Positions 53,905-63,289 are shown, numbered from the stretch's first letter. The stretch is DNA of 64,000 nt from Anaeromassilibacillus sp001305115 (GCA_042854365.1 AP031437.1:2976001-3040000); one strand, 5' to 3'. Notes: generated by a model not told the origin, from the letters alone. Numbers and translations: made by a program.

Positions 53905-55272
53905 TTAAACAGGCTGTCCGCTCTCCTTCAAAAGCGTTTGCTTTTGCCTGCGGTTTTGCAGCAGAAAATATCCCACACACAAAGCGATCTGTACCAGAGA
54001 GGAGGCAGGGGTCGCTAAACCAATATGAAATAGTGAAACGTTTGCCATCCGGCTGACCAAATAGGAGATCGGAATACGCACACCAAATGCGCCGATGATT
54101 CCCTGGATCATAACAAATACAGTTCTCCCACACCCGTTAAAATACCCCATAAAGCAGAACAGGAAGGAGGTCAACATGCAGTCCAAAGCATAGGCTTTTA
54201 AGTAATCCGCCGCAGCCAAAATAACCTCTGGGTCGCGGGCAAAGAGCGAGGATAGAAGATCCCCGTGGAAAAAGGATAGATACGCCATAAGCAGTCCTGC
54301 CAAAACCGACGTGGATACCCCGCAAAAGAGCGCCCTTTTGGCGCGATCCGGCCGGTTGGCGCCGATGTTTTGTGCGACAAAGGCGGACATCGACTGCATG
54401 TATGCGGAAGATACCAGCATAATAAACGCGCAGAGCTTCTCAGCCACACCAACCCCCGCAGAAGCCACCACTCCCAATGTATTGACAATGGCAATGATAA
54501 CCAGAAACGAAATATTTACCAGCAGGTCTTGGAGGGCAATCGGAGCGCCTAGGCAGACGATTCTTCCGATTCGCCGTCCATCAAAACGGATGTCTTTCTT
54601 TGATAAAGCAAACGGCAACTCACGTTTTCGGATGATTAAGATAGACAACAACACGCTGATTGCCTGCGCCAAAATCGTCGCTAAAGCGGCACCCGCTACC
54701 CCCATATGGAATCCTGCAACAAACAGTACATCCCCGACGATATTCAGCACACAGGCAATCGCTACAGTGATCAACGGCATCTTGGAATCTCCGATTCCTC
54801 GAAAAATACTGCCCAGGACATTGTATGCCACGATAAAAACGGTCCCTGCGGAACAAATTTGTACATAGGTAACTGTTCGGGAAAACGCCTCCTCTGGCGC
54901 CTGCATGACAACCGCCAGAGGATTGGCTGCCAGAAGCATCACAGCCGTAATACACACTGCCAGGGCAGCAAACAGGCAAATGCCGCTGCCAATCGCTTTT
55001 CCCGCCTCATCCGGCCGTTTTTCTCCAATTTTCTGGCCAGTCAGGATGGTGATCCCCATTGCCAACCCGGTAATCATGACCGTAATGGACTGCATGATCT
55101 GGCTCCCTGTGGAGACCGCCGATACGTCTGCCGCAGTCCCGAATTGGCCGACAACCAGCAGGTCCACTGCTCCATACATCGCCTGCAAAAAGAGTGCTAA
55201 CAGCACCGGTAAGGCGAAACGAATCAGCGGTGACAAAATTTTTCCTTCTGTAAAGTTGTGGTTTCCCTTCAT
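53905..55272 (-). CDS. MATE-family multidrug efflux transporter
   Basis: 455 residues, twelve hydrophobic segments. The N-terminus reads ILSPLIRFALPVLLALFLQA then MYGAVDLLVVGQFG, and the second half VCLGAPIALQDLLVNISFLV then IIAIVNTLGVVASAGVGVAE is the repeated MATE signature. It likely exports cationic drugs using Na+ or H+. RBS is a G-run (GGGGGG). Its 5' leader holds a terminator hairpin on the same strand, which suggests attenuation control. Confidence 0.93.
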   Translation of the reverse strand: MKGNHNFTEGKILSPLIRFALPVLLALFLQAMYGAVDLLVVGQFGTAADVSAVSTGSQIMQSITVMITGLAMGITILTGQKIGEKRPDEAGKAIGSGICLFAALAVCITAVMLLAANPLAVVMQAPEEAFSRTVTYVQICSAGTVFIVAYNVLGSIFRGIGDSKMPLITVAIACVLNIVGDVLFVAGFHMGVAGAALATILAQAISVLLSILIIRKRELPFALSKKDIRFDGRRIGRIVCLGAPIALQDLLVNISFLVIIAIVNTLGVVASAGVGVAEKLCAFIMLVSSAYMQSMSAFVAQNIGANRPDRAKRALFCGVSTSVLAGLLMAYLSFFHGDLLSSLFARDPEVILAAADYLKAYALDCMLTSFLFCFMGYFNGCGRTVFVMIQGIIGAFGVRIPISYLVSRMANVSLFHIGLATPASSLVQIALCVGYFLLQNRRQKQTLLKESGQPV

Positions 55273-55445
55273 GAAATCCCCCCGTGCTATAAAACTCCTT
55301 CATTTTTTCTTAGAGACTTGGAAATACACAAAAAAGCCGGATAAAATACCGGGCGGCACCCGACATCTTATCCGGCTTTGCAATTGCGATCACAAGCCCT
55401 CCGATGAACCGTTTTTACCTTACCATGTACCCCCAAAAAAGTCAA
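55273..55445 (-). promoter_or_regulatory. Leader of MATE gene with promoter, antiterminator and terminator (riboswitch candidate)
   Basis: On the minus strand TTGACT (55440-55445), 17-bp spacer and TAAGGT (55417-55422) form a promoter. The leader then holds a hairpin (aaagccggataa/ttatccggcttt, 55333-55379) ending in TTTTTT, followed by about 50 nt to the MATE start. A competing stem (gggctt at 55394-55399 with aaagcc at 55374-55379) would disrupt the terminator. MATE genes of Clostridia can be controlled by guanidine-type (mepA) riboswitches, but I could not match a consensus here. Confidence 0.6.
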
Positions 55446-55598
55446 GTCCTCATGGCTTATAAAGGGCTTCTCCCTCGCATATTCCCTCTGTTTTCGCCCG
55501 TAAACTGTTCCTATAAAGCAAGCGCTTGACATTCCCTAGAAATGCCGTTAAGCTAAACATAGATACCCCCGGCTCCGGCCGGGAAAGGGGGGACCGTC

Positions 55599-56321
55599 AT
55601 GTCCGAATGTGTGCGACGCGGGTTTGTCCCGACGGACGCCCGCGATTTCCAGGGCGCCTCCCTGTGTTTGCTTCAAAAAGCCCAGACAGATGTCGCTTAT
55701 CTCATGGACCGTGGATACGATGTGGAGCGGGCCACCACTTTTGTTGGAGACCGGTTTCAATTTTCTTCCCGGCAGCGCATGGCGCTGATTCGCGCCACCT
55801 CCTCTCACCATGATGTCATGCTGCGCCAGGAAAAGTTATTCTCTGGGCCCTTACAGGGAAAAACGCTCTGGATCGATGGGTTCAATACCATCATTCCATT
55901 GGAAGCTGCTCTCTCCGGTTCCACGGTTTTGCTTTGTATGGATGGTTCTGCACGCGACCTTTGCGGCCTACACGGAAGCTATCGTCTGATCGATAAGACC
56001 GACTCGGCCATTTCGCTGCTTCTCGACGCTTTGGCCTGTCTCCAACCGGACCGCTCTGTCCTTGTGTTGGATGCGCCTGTCTCCAACTCGGGCCGGCTGA
56101 GCCAACGCCTCGTGGCGCGTGCCCAGGAGCGAAACCTTCCGTTAGAGCCTCTGTTGGTTCCCAATGCAGATGCCCTTTTGTGGGACAAGGACTGCGTTGC
56201 CACTGGGGACGCAATCATCCTCAACCGCTGCCGCGGCTGGGTGAATCTGTGCCGTACGATCATCGAAACCGCCCTGCCGGATTTCACCTTTACTGATTTG
56301 TCCGGTAGGACAGCCTCATAA
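55599..56321 (+). CDS. DUF434/DUF5616 domain protein
   Basis: 240 residues. The N-terminal half (RRGFVPTDARDFQGASLCLL, DRGYDVERATTFVGDRFQFS) fits DUF434, and the C-terminal half (LWIDGFNTIIPLEAALSG, NSGRLSQRLVARAQERNLPL, DALLWDKDCVATGDAIILN) fits DUF5616. The acidic, toprim-like residues suggest nucleic acid or nucleotide chemistry, but the function is not known. A promoter (TTGACA near 55525) precedes it. It starts a plus-strand run through 58301. Confidence 0.8.
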   Translation: MSECVRRGFVPTDARDFQGASLCLLQKAQTDVAYLMDRGYDVERATTFVGDRFQFSSRQRMALIRATSSHHDVMLRQEKLFSGPLQGKTLWIDGFNTIIPLEAALSGSTVLLCMDGSARDLCGLHGSYRLIDKTDSAISLLLDALACLQPDRSVLVLDAPVSNSGRLSQRLVARAQERNLPLEPLLVPNADALLWDKDCVATGDAIILNRCRGWVNLCRTIIETALPDFTFTDLSGRTAS

Positions 56322-56336
56322 CGGAGGGCCATCGTT

Positions 56337-56765
56337 TTGAGAGAACTTGCAAAATTGCCGAATACCGGCACGGCCATCGAATCGCAACTGGAACCGGTAG
56401 GAATCTCTACACCGGAGGCTCTACGTTCAGTTGGAGGCCGGAGATCTTGGCAGCGGCCGTATTCAAACCATCGATTCATCCGCTATTACAACCGCCTCTG
56501 TGCGCTGAAAGGCACTCTGCGCGATATTCGCGCCTGGTATGACTTGGAGAGGCCTATCGAAGAAGCCTTAAAGTCCTTTATCCGGACCATAAAAAACCAT
56601 GATTGGGGAGGATTCTATGAATACAACACGTTGTGTCTGTGTAGTAACAGGAGGAGCGAACGGGATCGGCCGCTGTATCGCAGAATCGTTCGCCTCCGAC
56701 GGTGCCTTTGTCGCCGTCATAGACATGGATCGGGAAGCTGGGGAACTGCTTGCACAGCGGTTTGA
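56337..56765 (+). CDS. TfoX C-terminal-domain protein with compensating frameshifts
   Basis: MRELAKLPNTGTAIESQLEP then VGISTPEALRSVGGRRSWQR matches the start of TfoX_C, and RLCALKGTLRDIRAWY matches its end. Between them the frame gives PYSNHRFIRYYN, whereas another frame reads RIQTIDSSA, the expected family sequence. So an insertion and a deletion about 30 bp apart shift and restore the frame. The normal stop is also missing, and the frame runs on to 56765, overlapping the next gene by about 150 bp. Start is TTG with GGAGGG 12 nt upstream. It is probably damaged but may be partly folded. Confidence 0.55.
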   Translation: MRELAKLPNTGTAIESQLEPVGISTPEALRSVGGRRSWQRPYSNHRFIRYYNRLCALKGTLRDIRAWYDLERPIEEALKSFIRTIKNHDWGGFYEYNTLCLCSNRRSERDRPLYRRIVRLRRCLCRRHRHGSGSWGTACTAV

Positions 56766-57399
56766 CGGCCTTGTGTTTTATTTCCCAGGCGATGTCGCCG
56801 AAAAGGCCACTCTAGACCGGTTTGCTACAGAAGTTTTGAAACGCTTTGGCGCTGTGGATGTCCTGGTCAACAACGCCTGTCTGAGTCGCAAAGGCATCCT
56901 CTCAAACTGCTCTTATGACGATTTTCTCTATGTACAACAGGTTGGTGTAGCGGCGCCCTATTATCTAACAAACTTGTTCCGTGATCATTTTACTCCGGGC
57001 GCCTCTGTGATAAATATCGCCTCCACGCGGGCATTTATGTCCCAGGCCGATACAGAGAGTTACACGGCAGCGAAAGGGGGCATTTCTGCACTCACCCACG
57101 CCCTGAGTGTCAGCCTTGCCGGACATGTGCGGGTCAATTCGATTAGCCCTGGATGGATTGAGACCGCTCCCTACCATGAACCTTCTGCCGGGCCGGTTCA
57201 TTCCACGGAAGACCAGCTGCAACATCCTGTAGGGCGTGTAGGAACGCCCCTGGACATCGCATCCGCTGTGCGATTCCTATGTAGTGAAGATGCTTCGTTT
57301 ATCACAGGACAAAATTTGACCATCGACGGTGGTATGACCACGCAGATGATCTACCACGGAGACTGCGGCTGGGTGTATCGCCCGGGAGGCACACGATGA
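56617..57399 (+). CDS. Short-chain dehydrogenase/reductase (SDR)
   Basis: 260 residues from ATG 56617 (GGGGAGG upstream). The NAD loop is TGGANGIG, then VLVNNACLS, catalytic Ser in NIASTRAFM and YTAAKGG (YxxxK), followed by RVNSISPGWIET. This is a classical SDR, so it oxidises or reduces an alcohol/ketone with NAD(P). The substrate is unknown. Its stop overlaps the next start by 4 bp. Confidence 0.92.
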   Translation: MNTTRCVCVVTGGANGIGRCIAESFASDGAFVAVIDMDREAGELLAQRFDGLVFYFPGDVAEKATLDRFATEVLKRFGAVDVLVNNACLSRKGILSNCSYDDFLYVQQVGVAAPYYLTNLFRDHFTPGASVINIASTRAFMSQADTESYTAAKGGISALTHALSVSLAGHVRVNSISPGWIETAPYHEPSAGPVHSTEDQLQHPVGRVGTPLDIASAVRFLCSEDASFITGQNLTIDGGMTTQMIYHGDCGWVYRPGGTR

Positions 57400-58301
57400 C
57401 TCGCCAGGAACTGTTGGATCTCTGTCTCACCTTTCCGGACACCTATGAGGACGCCCCCTTTGACGATCCAAATTGGACGGTTGTCCGGCATCGGGCAAAT
57501 CGCAAATGCTTTGCGATGCTCTTTGAACGAGAGGGAAAACTGTGCATCAATTTAAAATGTGAACCCATGCAGGCAGAATTTTTCCGCAGGGTCTATGTGG
57601 GCGTTACACCGGGATACCACATGAACAAGGAACATTGGAACACGGTTTTACCGGATTCGGATGTTCCTACGGATACATTCTATGCCATGATTCAGGAAAG
57701 TTACGACCGGACAAGGCCCAAGACCCACCGCGTCAGAAAGGAGACGCCACATGAATGGGAGACGATGCAGCGCGCAAAAATGTACATTCACAAGCTCGCA
57801 GGCGGTATCGACCCGCTCACCGACCGGCCCCTTCCAGAGGATACCGTCCTGAATCAGCCGCGCTTAGCGCGATGCTTTTCCTATGTAGAAATACTGATTG
57901 AGCGCGCTATGCAACAGGAAATTCGCTCCGTTAAGGCACGTCGGAAAAACTTGCCTCCATTTTTCCTAACCCCGGAACAAAAACAAAAGGTTCTTCTGGT
58001 GCATGAGCCCATTCCTATCTCAAAGTTTGCAGAGGCCCTCAACGCAGCAGCCGACCTAGAATGTGTACAGAAGATAAAAGCGACCGATTTGACCAAGTGG
58101 CTGGTACAAAAAGGGCTTTTACAGGAAGTCGTCCGCAACGATAAGCGCCATAAGGAACCAACTGCCAATGGGAGAGCGATCGGGATCACATCGGAATGGC
58201 GCGAGGCCCTAACAACCGGTGCACACTATTTGAGTATTCTTTACCGTTATGAGGCCCAGCAGTTTCTTCTGGACAACCTGGATTCCATCCCTGCCGAATA
58301 A
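57396..58301 (+). CDS. MmcQ/YjbR-domain protein with long C-terminal extension
   Basis: 301 residues. The first ~115 form a YjbR domain (LTFPDTYEDAPFDDPNWTVV, KCFAMLFEREGKLCINLKCE, GYHMNKEHWNTV). The remaining ~180 residues start WETMQRAKMYIHKLAGGIDP and end LYRYEAQQFLLDNLDSI. They look like a separate domain seen in other Firmicutes but not named. YjbR proteins are DNA-binding-like; the function is unproven. It overlaps the SDR stop (ATGA). Confidence 0.85.
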   Translation: MTRQELLDLCLTFPDTYEDAPFDDPNWTVVRHRANRKCFAMLFEREGKLCINLKCEPMQAEFFRRVYVGVTPGYHMNKEHWNTVLPDSDVPTDTFYAMIQESYDRTRPKTHRVRKETPHEWETMQRAKMYIHKLAGGIDPLTDRPLPEDTVLNQPRLARCFSYVEILIERAMQQEIRSVKARRKNLPPFFLTPEQKQKVLLVHEPIPISKFAEALNAAADLECVQKIKATDLTKWLVQKGLLQEVVRNDKRHKEPTANGRAIGITSEWREALTTGAHYLSILYRYEAQQFLLDNLDSIPAE

Positions 58302-58337
58302 AGGATCTCGTAATCCCGCTATAAGCGTTAAATGGCC

Positions 58338-59110
58338 CACTCTGATCGAAAAGAAGCGATGTAAAAATGTGTCCCTTGTCGGGCCGCTTCTACATCGCTT
58401 TTTTATTTTGGCTGCTCGTTCGCGAGCCGGTAGGACGCCCGTCGTCTCTTCGATAGAATGAAGCACAAACCATTCCAGGACTCTTTCTATAAGCCAACGA
58501 TTTCTTCTGGTCAATCTGAATTCTACCCTTGCCGGATATTTGGCTTTGTAATCCACTATAAACGTTAATAGTTCACTCTGATCGAAAAGAAGCGATGTAA
58601 AAAAGTGTCCCTTGTTGGGCCGCTTCTACATCGCTTTTTTATTTTGGCTGCTCGTTCGCGAACCGGTAGGACGCCCGTCGTCTCTTCGATAGAATGAAGC
58701 ACAAACCATTCCAGGACTCTTTCTATAAGCCAACGATTTCTTCTGGTCAATCTGAATTCTATCCTTGCCGGATATTTGGCCTTGTAATCCCGCTATAAGC
58801 GTTAATAGTTCACTCTGATCGAAAAGAAGCGATGTAAAAGGCGTTCCTTGTCGGACTGCTTCTACATCGCTTTTTTATTTTGGCTGCTCGTTCGCGAACC
58901 GGTAGGACGCCCGTCGTCTCTTCGATAGAATGAAGCACAAACCATTTCAGGATTCTTTCTATAAGCCAACGATTTCTTCTGGTCAATCTGAATTCTATCC
59001 TTGCCGGATATCTGGCCTTGTAATCCACTATAACCGTTAATAGTTCACTCTGATCGAAAAGAAGCGATGTAAAAAAGTGTCCCTTGTTGGGCCGCTTCTA
59101 CATCGCTTTT
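58338..59110. repeat. Tandem array of ~238-bp units, each with a terminator hairpin
   Basis: Units begin at ctctgatcg near 58340, 58577, 58814 and 59050 (periods about 239, 237 and 234 bp); three are full and the fourth is cut at the hairpin. Each contains the stem aagcgatgta/tacatcgctt (58354-58400; 58590-58636; 58827-58872; 59062-59108) followed by ttttatttt, so each is a terminator. The hairpin faces both the YjbR gene and the convergent GNAT pseudogene. Minus-strand frames in the units (FVLHSIEETTGVLPxRERA) resemble the tail of the GNAT pseudogene (HFIEETAEILLVRE), so the unit may derive from that gene's 3' end. Confidence 0.88.
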
Positions 59111-59120
59111 TTATTTTGTT

Positions 59121-59725
59121 TGCCTATTCACGAACCAGCAAAATTTCTGCCGTCTCTTCGATAAAATGGTCCGGATACCGGTTCCCGTATTCTTTATATA
59201 CACATTCCTCATATCCGTCGAAATTCCGCTGGTACATGCGAAATATGACCAGCCGGTCTTTAGGCTTCCACTGTTCTTCATAGGAACAACAATATTTCAT
59301 GTCGAGTTTCCGTATGACTGCCCCGCTTTGCAGGTTTTCTACATCGTGTGTAACTGTGATATAGGGAATACCGTCCCTTTAAAGCTGCTCCAACACAGCT
59401 TGGCCAGCTTCTGTCACAGTCCCCTTATTCCAATATATGTTCTTTGAATCGCATATCCCCAGTCATAGCTGCTATTGGCCTTTCTATACCCGATTACCAA
59501 ACCACCCGGTTTTAAGCAAATAGCATAGATGCAGCTACCTTCCGTTGGGTTGCATCTCAAACACTCTTTTCGCAATACTCCTGCGCTTCCTCCAACGTTT
59601 GCAGAAGAAACATCGGTTAAAAACGGTTGACTTCTCCATCCTACAATAGAATAAAAATAGCTTCTACACCATCCTCTGTGAATGTCCGTAAGCGAAGGCG
59701 CTCTGACTCATAGGCCCTGATTCAA
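59121..59725 (-). pseudogene. GNAT N-acetyltransferase pseudogene
   Basis: From right to left the frames spell ESERLRLRTFTEDGVEAIFI, stop, DGEVNRF, then CIYAICLKPGGLVIGYRKAN, YDWGYAI, a further stop after EAGQAVLEQL, and DGIPYITVTHDVENLQSGAV then IRKLDMKYCCSYEEQW and LVIFRMYQRNFDGYEECVYK. This is the RimJ/RimL-type acetyltransferase order. At least two stops (TAG, TAA) and a frameshift disable it. The last frame ends LLVRE at 59121, next to the tandem array. Confidence 0.75.
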
Positions 59726-60046
59726 AAATCATAGGGGGCAGGGCTTTGGTTGATGTTGCCTTTTTGCTGCCAACATAGTATGCTTGTTCGATTTCCTTTT
59801 GTTTTTTCTTGCATTCCCATCTTGACTTCATACCATTGGACTAACAAAACCTTTTCTGATTGATGCGATGGAGCATGTACCCCTTTTAAGCTATTTTGCG
59901 CATTGCAAAATAGCTAGAGGGCTGCCCTTTCGCGGAAGGTTCCCCAGCAGAACCAAGTTATCCTTTAAAAACATCTCGGATACATCTCTCTTAGTATCCT
60001 CGCGTCCTTGCAAGATTATCCCCAATCATCGCATGCACATGAAACG
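59726..60046. other. Intergenic stretch with no recognised gene
   Basis: About 320 bp; a short plus-strand frame (59868-60050) has no ribosome site or family resemblance. A palindrome-like ctattttgcgcattgcaaaatag occurs near 59891-59913. Confidence 0.4.
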
Positions 60047-61063
60047 TTAGCAAAAAGTTTCTTCCCTCACATCCGCTTCTTCAAAGTAAAGAAATAACTC
60101 TGCGGGAATTTTCGAGGTGTCCGGTGGGACGGCTGTCTGCAACACGCAGCTTTTTAGCGGAAGATGATGCGCTCCAAATGGGTGGCTTGGCTTTGAGCAC
60201 ACCCCGATGCAGCCAGAACATCCTTTTTGCTTTTTCGGGCGTGATTGCAAATATTGTTTGGAGTAGAATTGCAAGTCGATCTCCTTGTTACATTCGTATT
60301 CAAGGCAGACATAGCGCATATCCCTTGGACAGTTTTCCTCCAACACTTTATAAAAATGGCTCTTTATCTGCTGAACTTCTGCTGGGGATATCCCCTGTGT
60401 GTATTTTGGGTCACGAAGCTGATTTTCCACATCCTCCCATACGTCAACTAGGGAGACATCATTTATATAGCATTGCACCTCATCCCCCTGATGATCTAAG
60501 AAGTGGAAAGAACGGCTTTTCCCGACCGTCAAAGTGAGTGTCTTTTCAAGAAAATGCGGAATCCGTTTCGGTTCGTATTGGAGAGTTACCGGCATATTCG
60601 GCTCATATTCCGGCAATTTTTTTACACCGGCGACATCCAATGTTACCAGCTGCAGGTTCTCCCAATCTTCCTTTTTGAGCCATCGGGGAATTTTCCACCC
60701 CGCGGTCATCAGGTCTAAAAACAATTGGATTGTTCCATAATCCTGTAAACCATATTTCATGGGGCTGGCAGTACCGCCCTGTATATGCAAGCTTTCCCCA
60801 CCCAATTGGACACTGCAGCAGTGTAAATACCGGGAACATATCTCTTGTGGCTCTTTTAAGATGCTTCTTTGATTCCGAACGCCTCTTCTCCGATATTTAG
60901 AAAGCTCCGTTTCCCGATATGCCTCCAAAATATAGAGCTTCGCTTCATCGGCCAACGTCATACCCAGAATATAATCGTTGTAGCTCTCACGTTCTATGGT
61001 TTTGCCAATCACAAGGAGCTCCTGCCATTTTTGGTACATCTCTTCTAAAGATAAAAAGTTCAT
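60047..61063 (-). CDS. Hypothetical protein, 338 residues
   Basis: Start ATG 61063 is chosen over 61135 because AGAGGAG lies just upstream. The protein begins MNFLSLEEMYQKWQELLVIG and is soluble, without signal or membrane segment. The middle has MKYGLQDYGTIQLFLDLMTA and VTLDVAGVKKLPEYEPNMPV. The C-terminal third has a Cys-containing patch (YVCLEYECNKEID, KGCSGCIGVCSKPSHP). I do not recognise the family. Isolated on the minus strand between gaps. Confidence 0.65.
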   Translation of the reverse strand: MNFLSLEEMYQKWQELLVIGKTIERESYNDYILGMTLADEAKLYILEAYRETELSKYRRRGVRNQRSILKEPQEICSRYLHCCSVQLGGESLHIQGGTASPMKYGLQDYGTIQLFLDLMTAGWKIPRWLKKEDWENLQLVTLDVAGVKKLPEYEPNMPVTLQYEPKRIPHFLEKTLTLTVGKSRSFHFLDHQGDEVQCYINDVSLVDVWEDVENQLRDPKYTQGISPAEVQQIKSHFYKVLEENCPRDMRYVCLEYECNKEIDLQFYSKQYLQSRPKKQKGCSGCIGVCSKPSHPFGAHHLPLKSCVLQTAVPPDTSKIPAELFLYFEEADVREETFC

Positions 61064-61683
61064 CTGTATTTCTCCTCTTTGGTCCGAATGGCCCGTCCCG
61101 AATTCCTCAAAAATCCCTGTTTTTGAGTATACCAAACCGGTACGACATATTCCTTTTTCTTGGACGTCTCAAATGAGAACACATCCGGCTACTGTGGCTC
61201 TCTTCTGAATAAAAGGTGGACAGACCGCTGTCAAGTAGGACTCTGAGCGAGCGATAGCAGTAACGTCCAGCCGCCACAAGTCCTCCTTTTATTTTGCCCT
61301 ACGGCGTGGTACAACCCCGGATTCTCCGCAACAGACAATTGAGCCCATTCATCGTATTGAAGGCGGAGAACACATCCGCCTAAACTTCGCTCTCTAAACC
61401 TACAATGGGGCTATGTTTGTGCTTTGCGACACCGATACCAGCATAAACCATAACAGCACCTCTGGCGGTAAATTCGCGATTCCGCATCCACAGCACCGTA
61501 CTTTAGTAGCCTTGTTCCTCATAAACCGTCTGGTTGGAACGGATTCATAAAACATAATGGGCTGGAATCTTTCTGGGGTCATCCTATAATAGGAAGCGAT
61601 CCCCTCCACTGCATCCTCTAACATGTGGCACAGTCCTTGGAGAGGAACTCTAACCACCACTTTGTCTACAAAGAGGTTCGTTC
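61064..61683. other. Gap with one weak open frame
   Basis: About 620 bp. A minus-strand frame (61400-61660; 86 residues) contains HMLEDAVEGIASYYRMTPER and CCGCGIANLPPE, which could be a remnant of a lost gene, but I cannot name it and there is no ribosome site. Nothing else is recognised. Confidence 0.35.
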
Positions 61684-62220
61684 CTATTCGTTGGGGATTA
61701 AAGCGGCGTTCTTTTCTGCCAGTTTCAAGGCAGCGTCATAGGCTGCTTTTGTCCGGTCGTCAAAGCACACCATCTCTACAGATACAATCCTTGTTTTGCC
61801 CTTTCCATATTGCAGGATTGTACGCACAGCGATTTCAGCCGCTTGCTCTAACGGAAAATGGTAGACTCCCGTACTGATGGACGGAAAAGCGATGGTCCGG
61901 CAGCCATTGCTCTCTGCCAGTTCCAAGCAAGAACGGTAACAGCTTTCCAATCGTTCTGCCTCATGACTCGTTCCTCCCCGCCAGATCGGTCCGGGCGTGT
62001 GGATGATATAGCGTGCTGGAAGGCGGTATCCCCCTGTAATTTTGGCTTTTCCAGTTTCACATCCGTGCAAAGTGCGACATTCCTCCAAAAGTTCCGGGCC
62101 AGCTGCACGATGGATGGCTCCATCCACTCCGCCTCCTCCAAGCAAGGTTGTATTAGCGGCATTGACAATCGCATCGACCTTTCGAACTGTGATGTCCCCT
62201 CGCACAATTTGCAAATTCAT
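61684..62220 (-). CDS. Macrodomain O-acetyl-ADP-ribose deacetylase-like protein
   Basis: 178 residues from ATG 62220 (AAGGAG upstream; an in-frame start at 62277 lacks one). It opens MNLQIVRGDITVRKVDAIVN, then AANTTLLGGGGVDGAIHRAA, GKAKITGGYRLPARYIIHTP and PSISTGVYHFP: the MacroD/YmdB core, with the Asn-Ala-Ala-Asn and Gly-Gly-Gly-Val-Asp loops. It hydrolyses ADP-ribose derivatives. Isolated gene, divergent from DegV. Confidence 0.93.
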   Translation of the reverse strand: MNLQIVRGDITVRKVDAIVNAANTTLLGGGGVDGAIHRAAGPELLEECRTLHGCETGKAKITGGYRLPARYIIHTPGPIWRGGTSHEAERLESCYRSCLELAESNGCRTIAFPSISTGVYHFPLEQAAEIAVRTILQYGKGKTRIVSVEMVCFDDRTKAAYDAALKLAEKNAALIPNE

Positions 62221-62431
62221 GTGGTCCGCTCCTTCCGTCGTTTTTTCCATTGTATCCTTTCTCTGTATAAAAAGCAAACGTCCTTTTTATTTCCATATTG
62301 AAAAGGGCAACGAAACGCGGTATCATAAAAGCAATCACCGGGATGCCCGGATTTTGAAACTTTTTGGACACACCGATTGGGCGGTGTGATTCTGTTTGGA
62401 CAGCTATACAGGCTATACGGGAGGAGAAAGC

Positions 62432-63289
62432 ATGGCCAATAAAATCATTCTCAGCGCAGACAGCACCTGTGACCTGAGTCCGGAACTGAAAGAGCGCTAT
62501 CAAGTGCAGTATTTTCCCTATCACATCATACTCGGCGGGCAACAATATATGGATGGCGTGGATATTCAGCCAGAGGACCTCTATCTCGCCTACCGGGAGA
62601 AAAAGCAGCTTCCTAAAACCGCCGCAATCAGCTCGATGGAGTTCTACGAATATTTTAAGCAATGGGTCGAAGAAGGCTACGAAGTCATCCATATCAACTT
62701 GGGATCTGCGCTCTCTGCTGCCCATCAAAATTGCCGGTTGGCGGCCCAAGAGTTGGGACATGTTTACGTCATCGACTCGTGCAGCTTGTCCACCGGTATG
62801 GGCCTGTTGGTGATCGAAGCAGGCCGGCGTATCTCCCATGGTATGCCCGCTGAACAAATCTACCAGGAGGTTTCGGCCCTTGCCACTCACTCACATGCCA
62901 GCTTCATTCTAGATACCTTGGAATTTATGCACGCCGGAGGACGATGTTCCGCTGTGACGGCACTCGGCGCCAATTTATTGCGTTTAAAACCCTGTATTGA
63001 GGTAAACAATTTGCGCGGTGGCGCCATGAATGTGGGCAAAAAATACCGTGGAAATCTGGAAAAAGTCCTGCCTCAATATACGCGGGACAAGTTGGCGGAC
63101 CGGGCAGACCTGGTGCTGGATCGGGTCTTTATCACCCATTCTGGCATCTCTGAGAAGTATATTGATCTGGTCCGCAATACGATACAGGAAGTTGCAGATT
63201 TCCGAGAAATCTGCGTCACAAGGGCCAGCTGTACCATCTCCTGCCACTGTGGACCCAATACATTGGGAGTTCTCTTCCTTACCAAATAA
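62432..63289 (+). CDS. DegV family fatty-acid-binding protein
   Basis: 285 residues from ATG 62432 (GGGAGGAG upstream). It opens MANKIILSADSTCDLSPELK and carries QVQYFPYHIILGGQQYMDGV, LPKTAAISSMEFYEYF and LGSALSAAHQN, the DegV lipid-binding pattern. DegV (FakB-like) proteins deliver fatty acids to a kinase (FakA), but no fakA is near. A palindromic terminator follows. Confidence 0.93.
   Translation: MANKIILSADSTCDLSPELKERYQVQYFPYHIILGGQQYMDGVDIQPEDLYLAYREKKQLPKTAAISSMEFYEYFKQWVEEGYEVIHINLGSALSAAHQNCRLAAQELGHVYVIDSCSLSTGMGLLVIEAGRRISHGMPAEQIYQEVSALATHSHASFILDTLEFMHAGGRCSAVTALGANLLRLKPCIEVNNLRGGAMNVGKKYRGNLEKVLPQYTRDKLADRADLVLDRVFITHSGISEKYIDLVRNTIQEVADFREICVTRASCTISCHCGPNTLGVLFLTK

Noticed and set aside
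58338..59110. CRISPR array
   Set aside because: The repeat unit is about 238 bp and units are continuous, without unique spacers or nearby cas genes.
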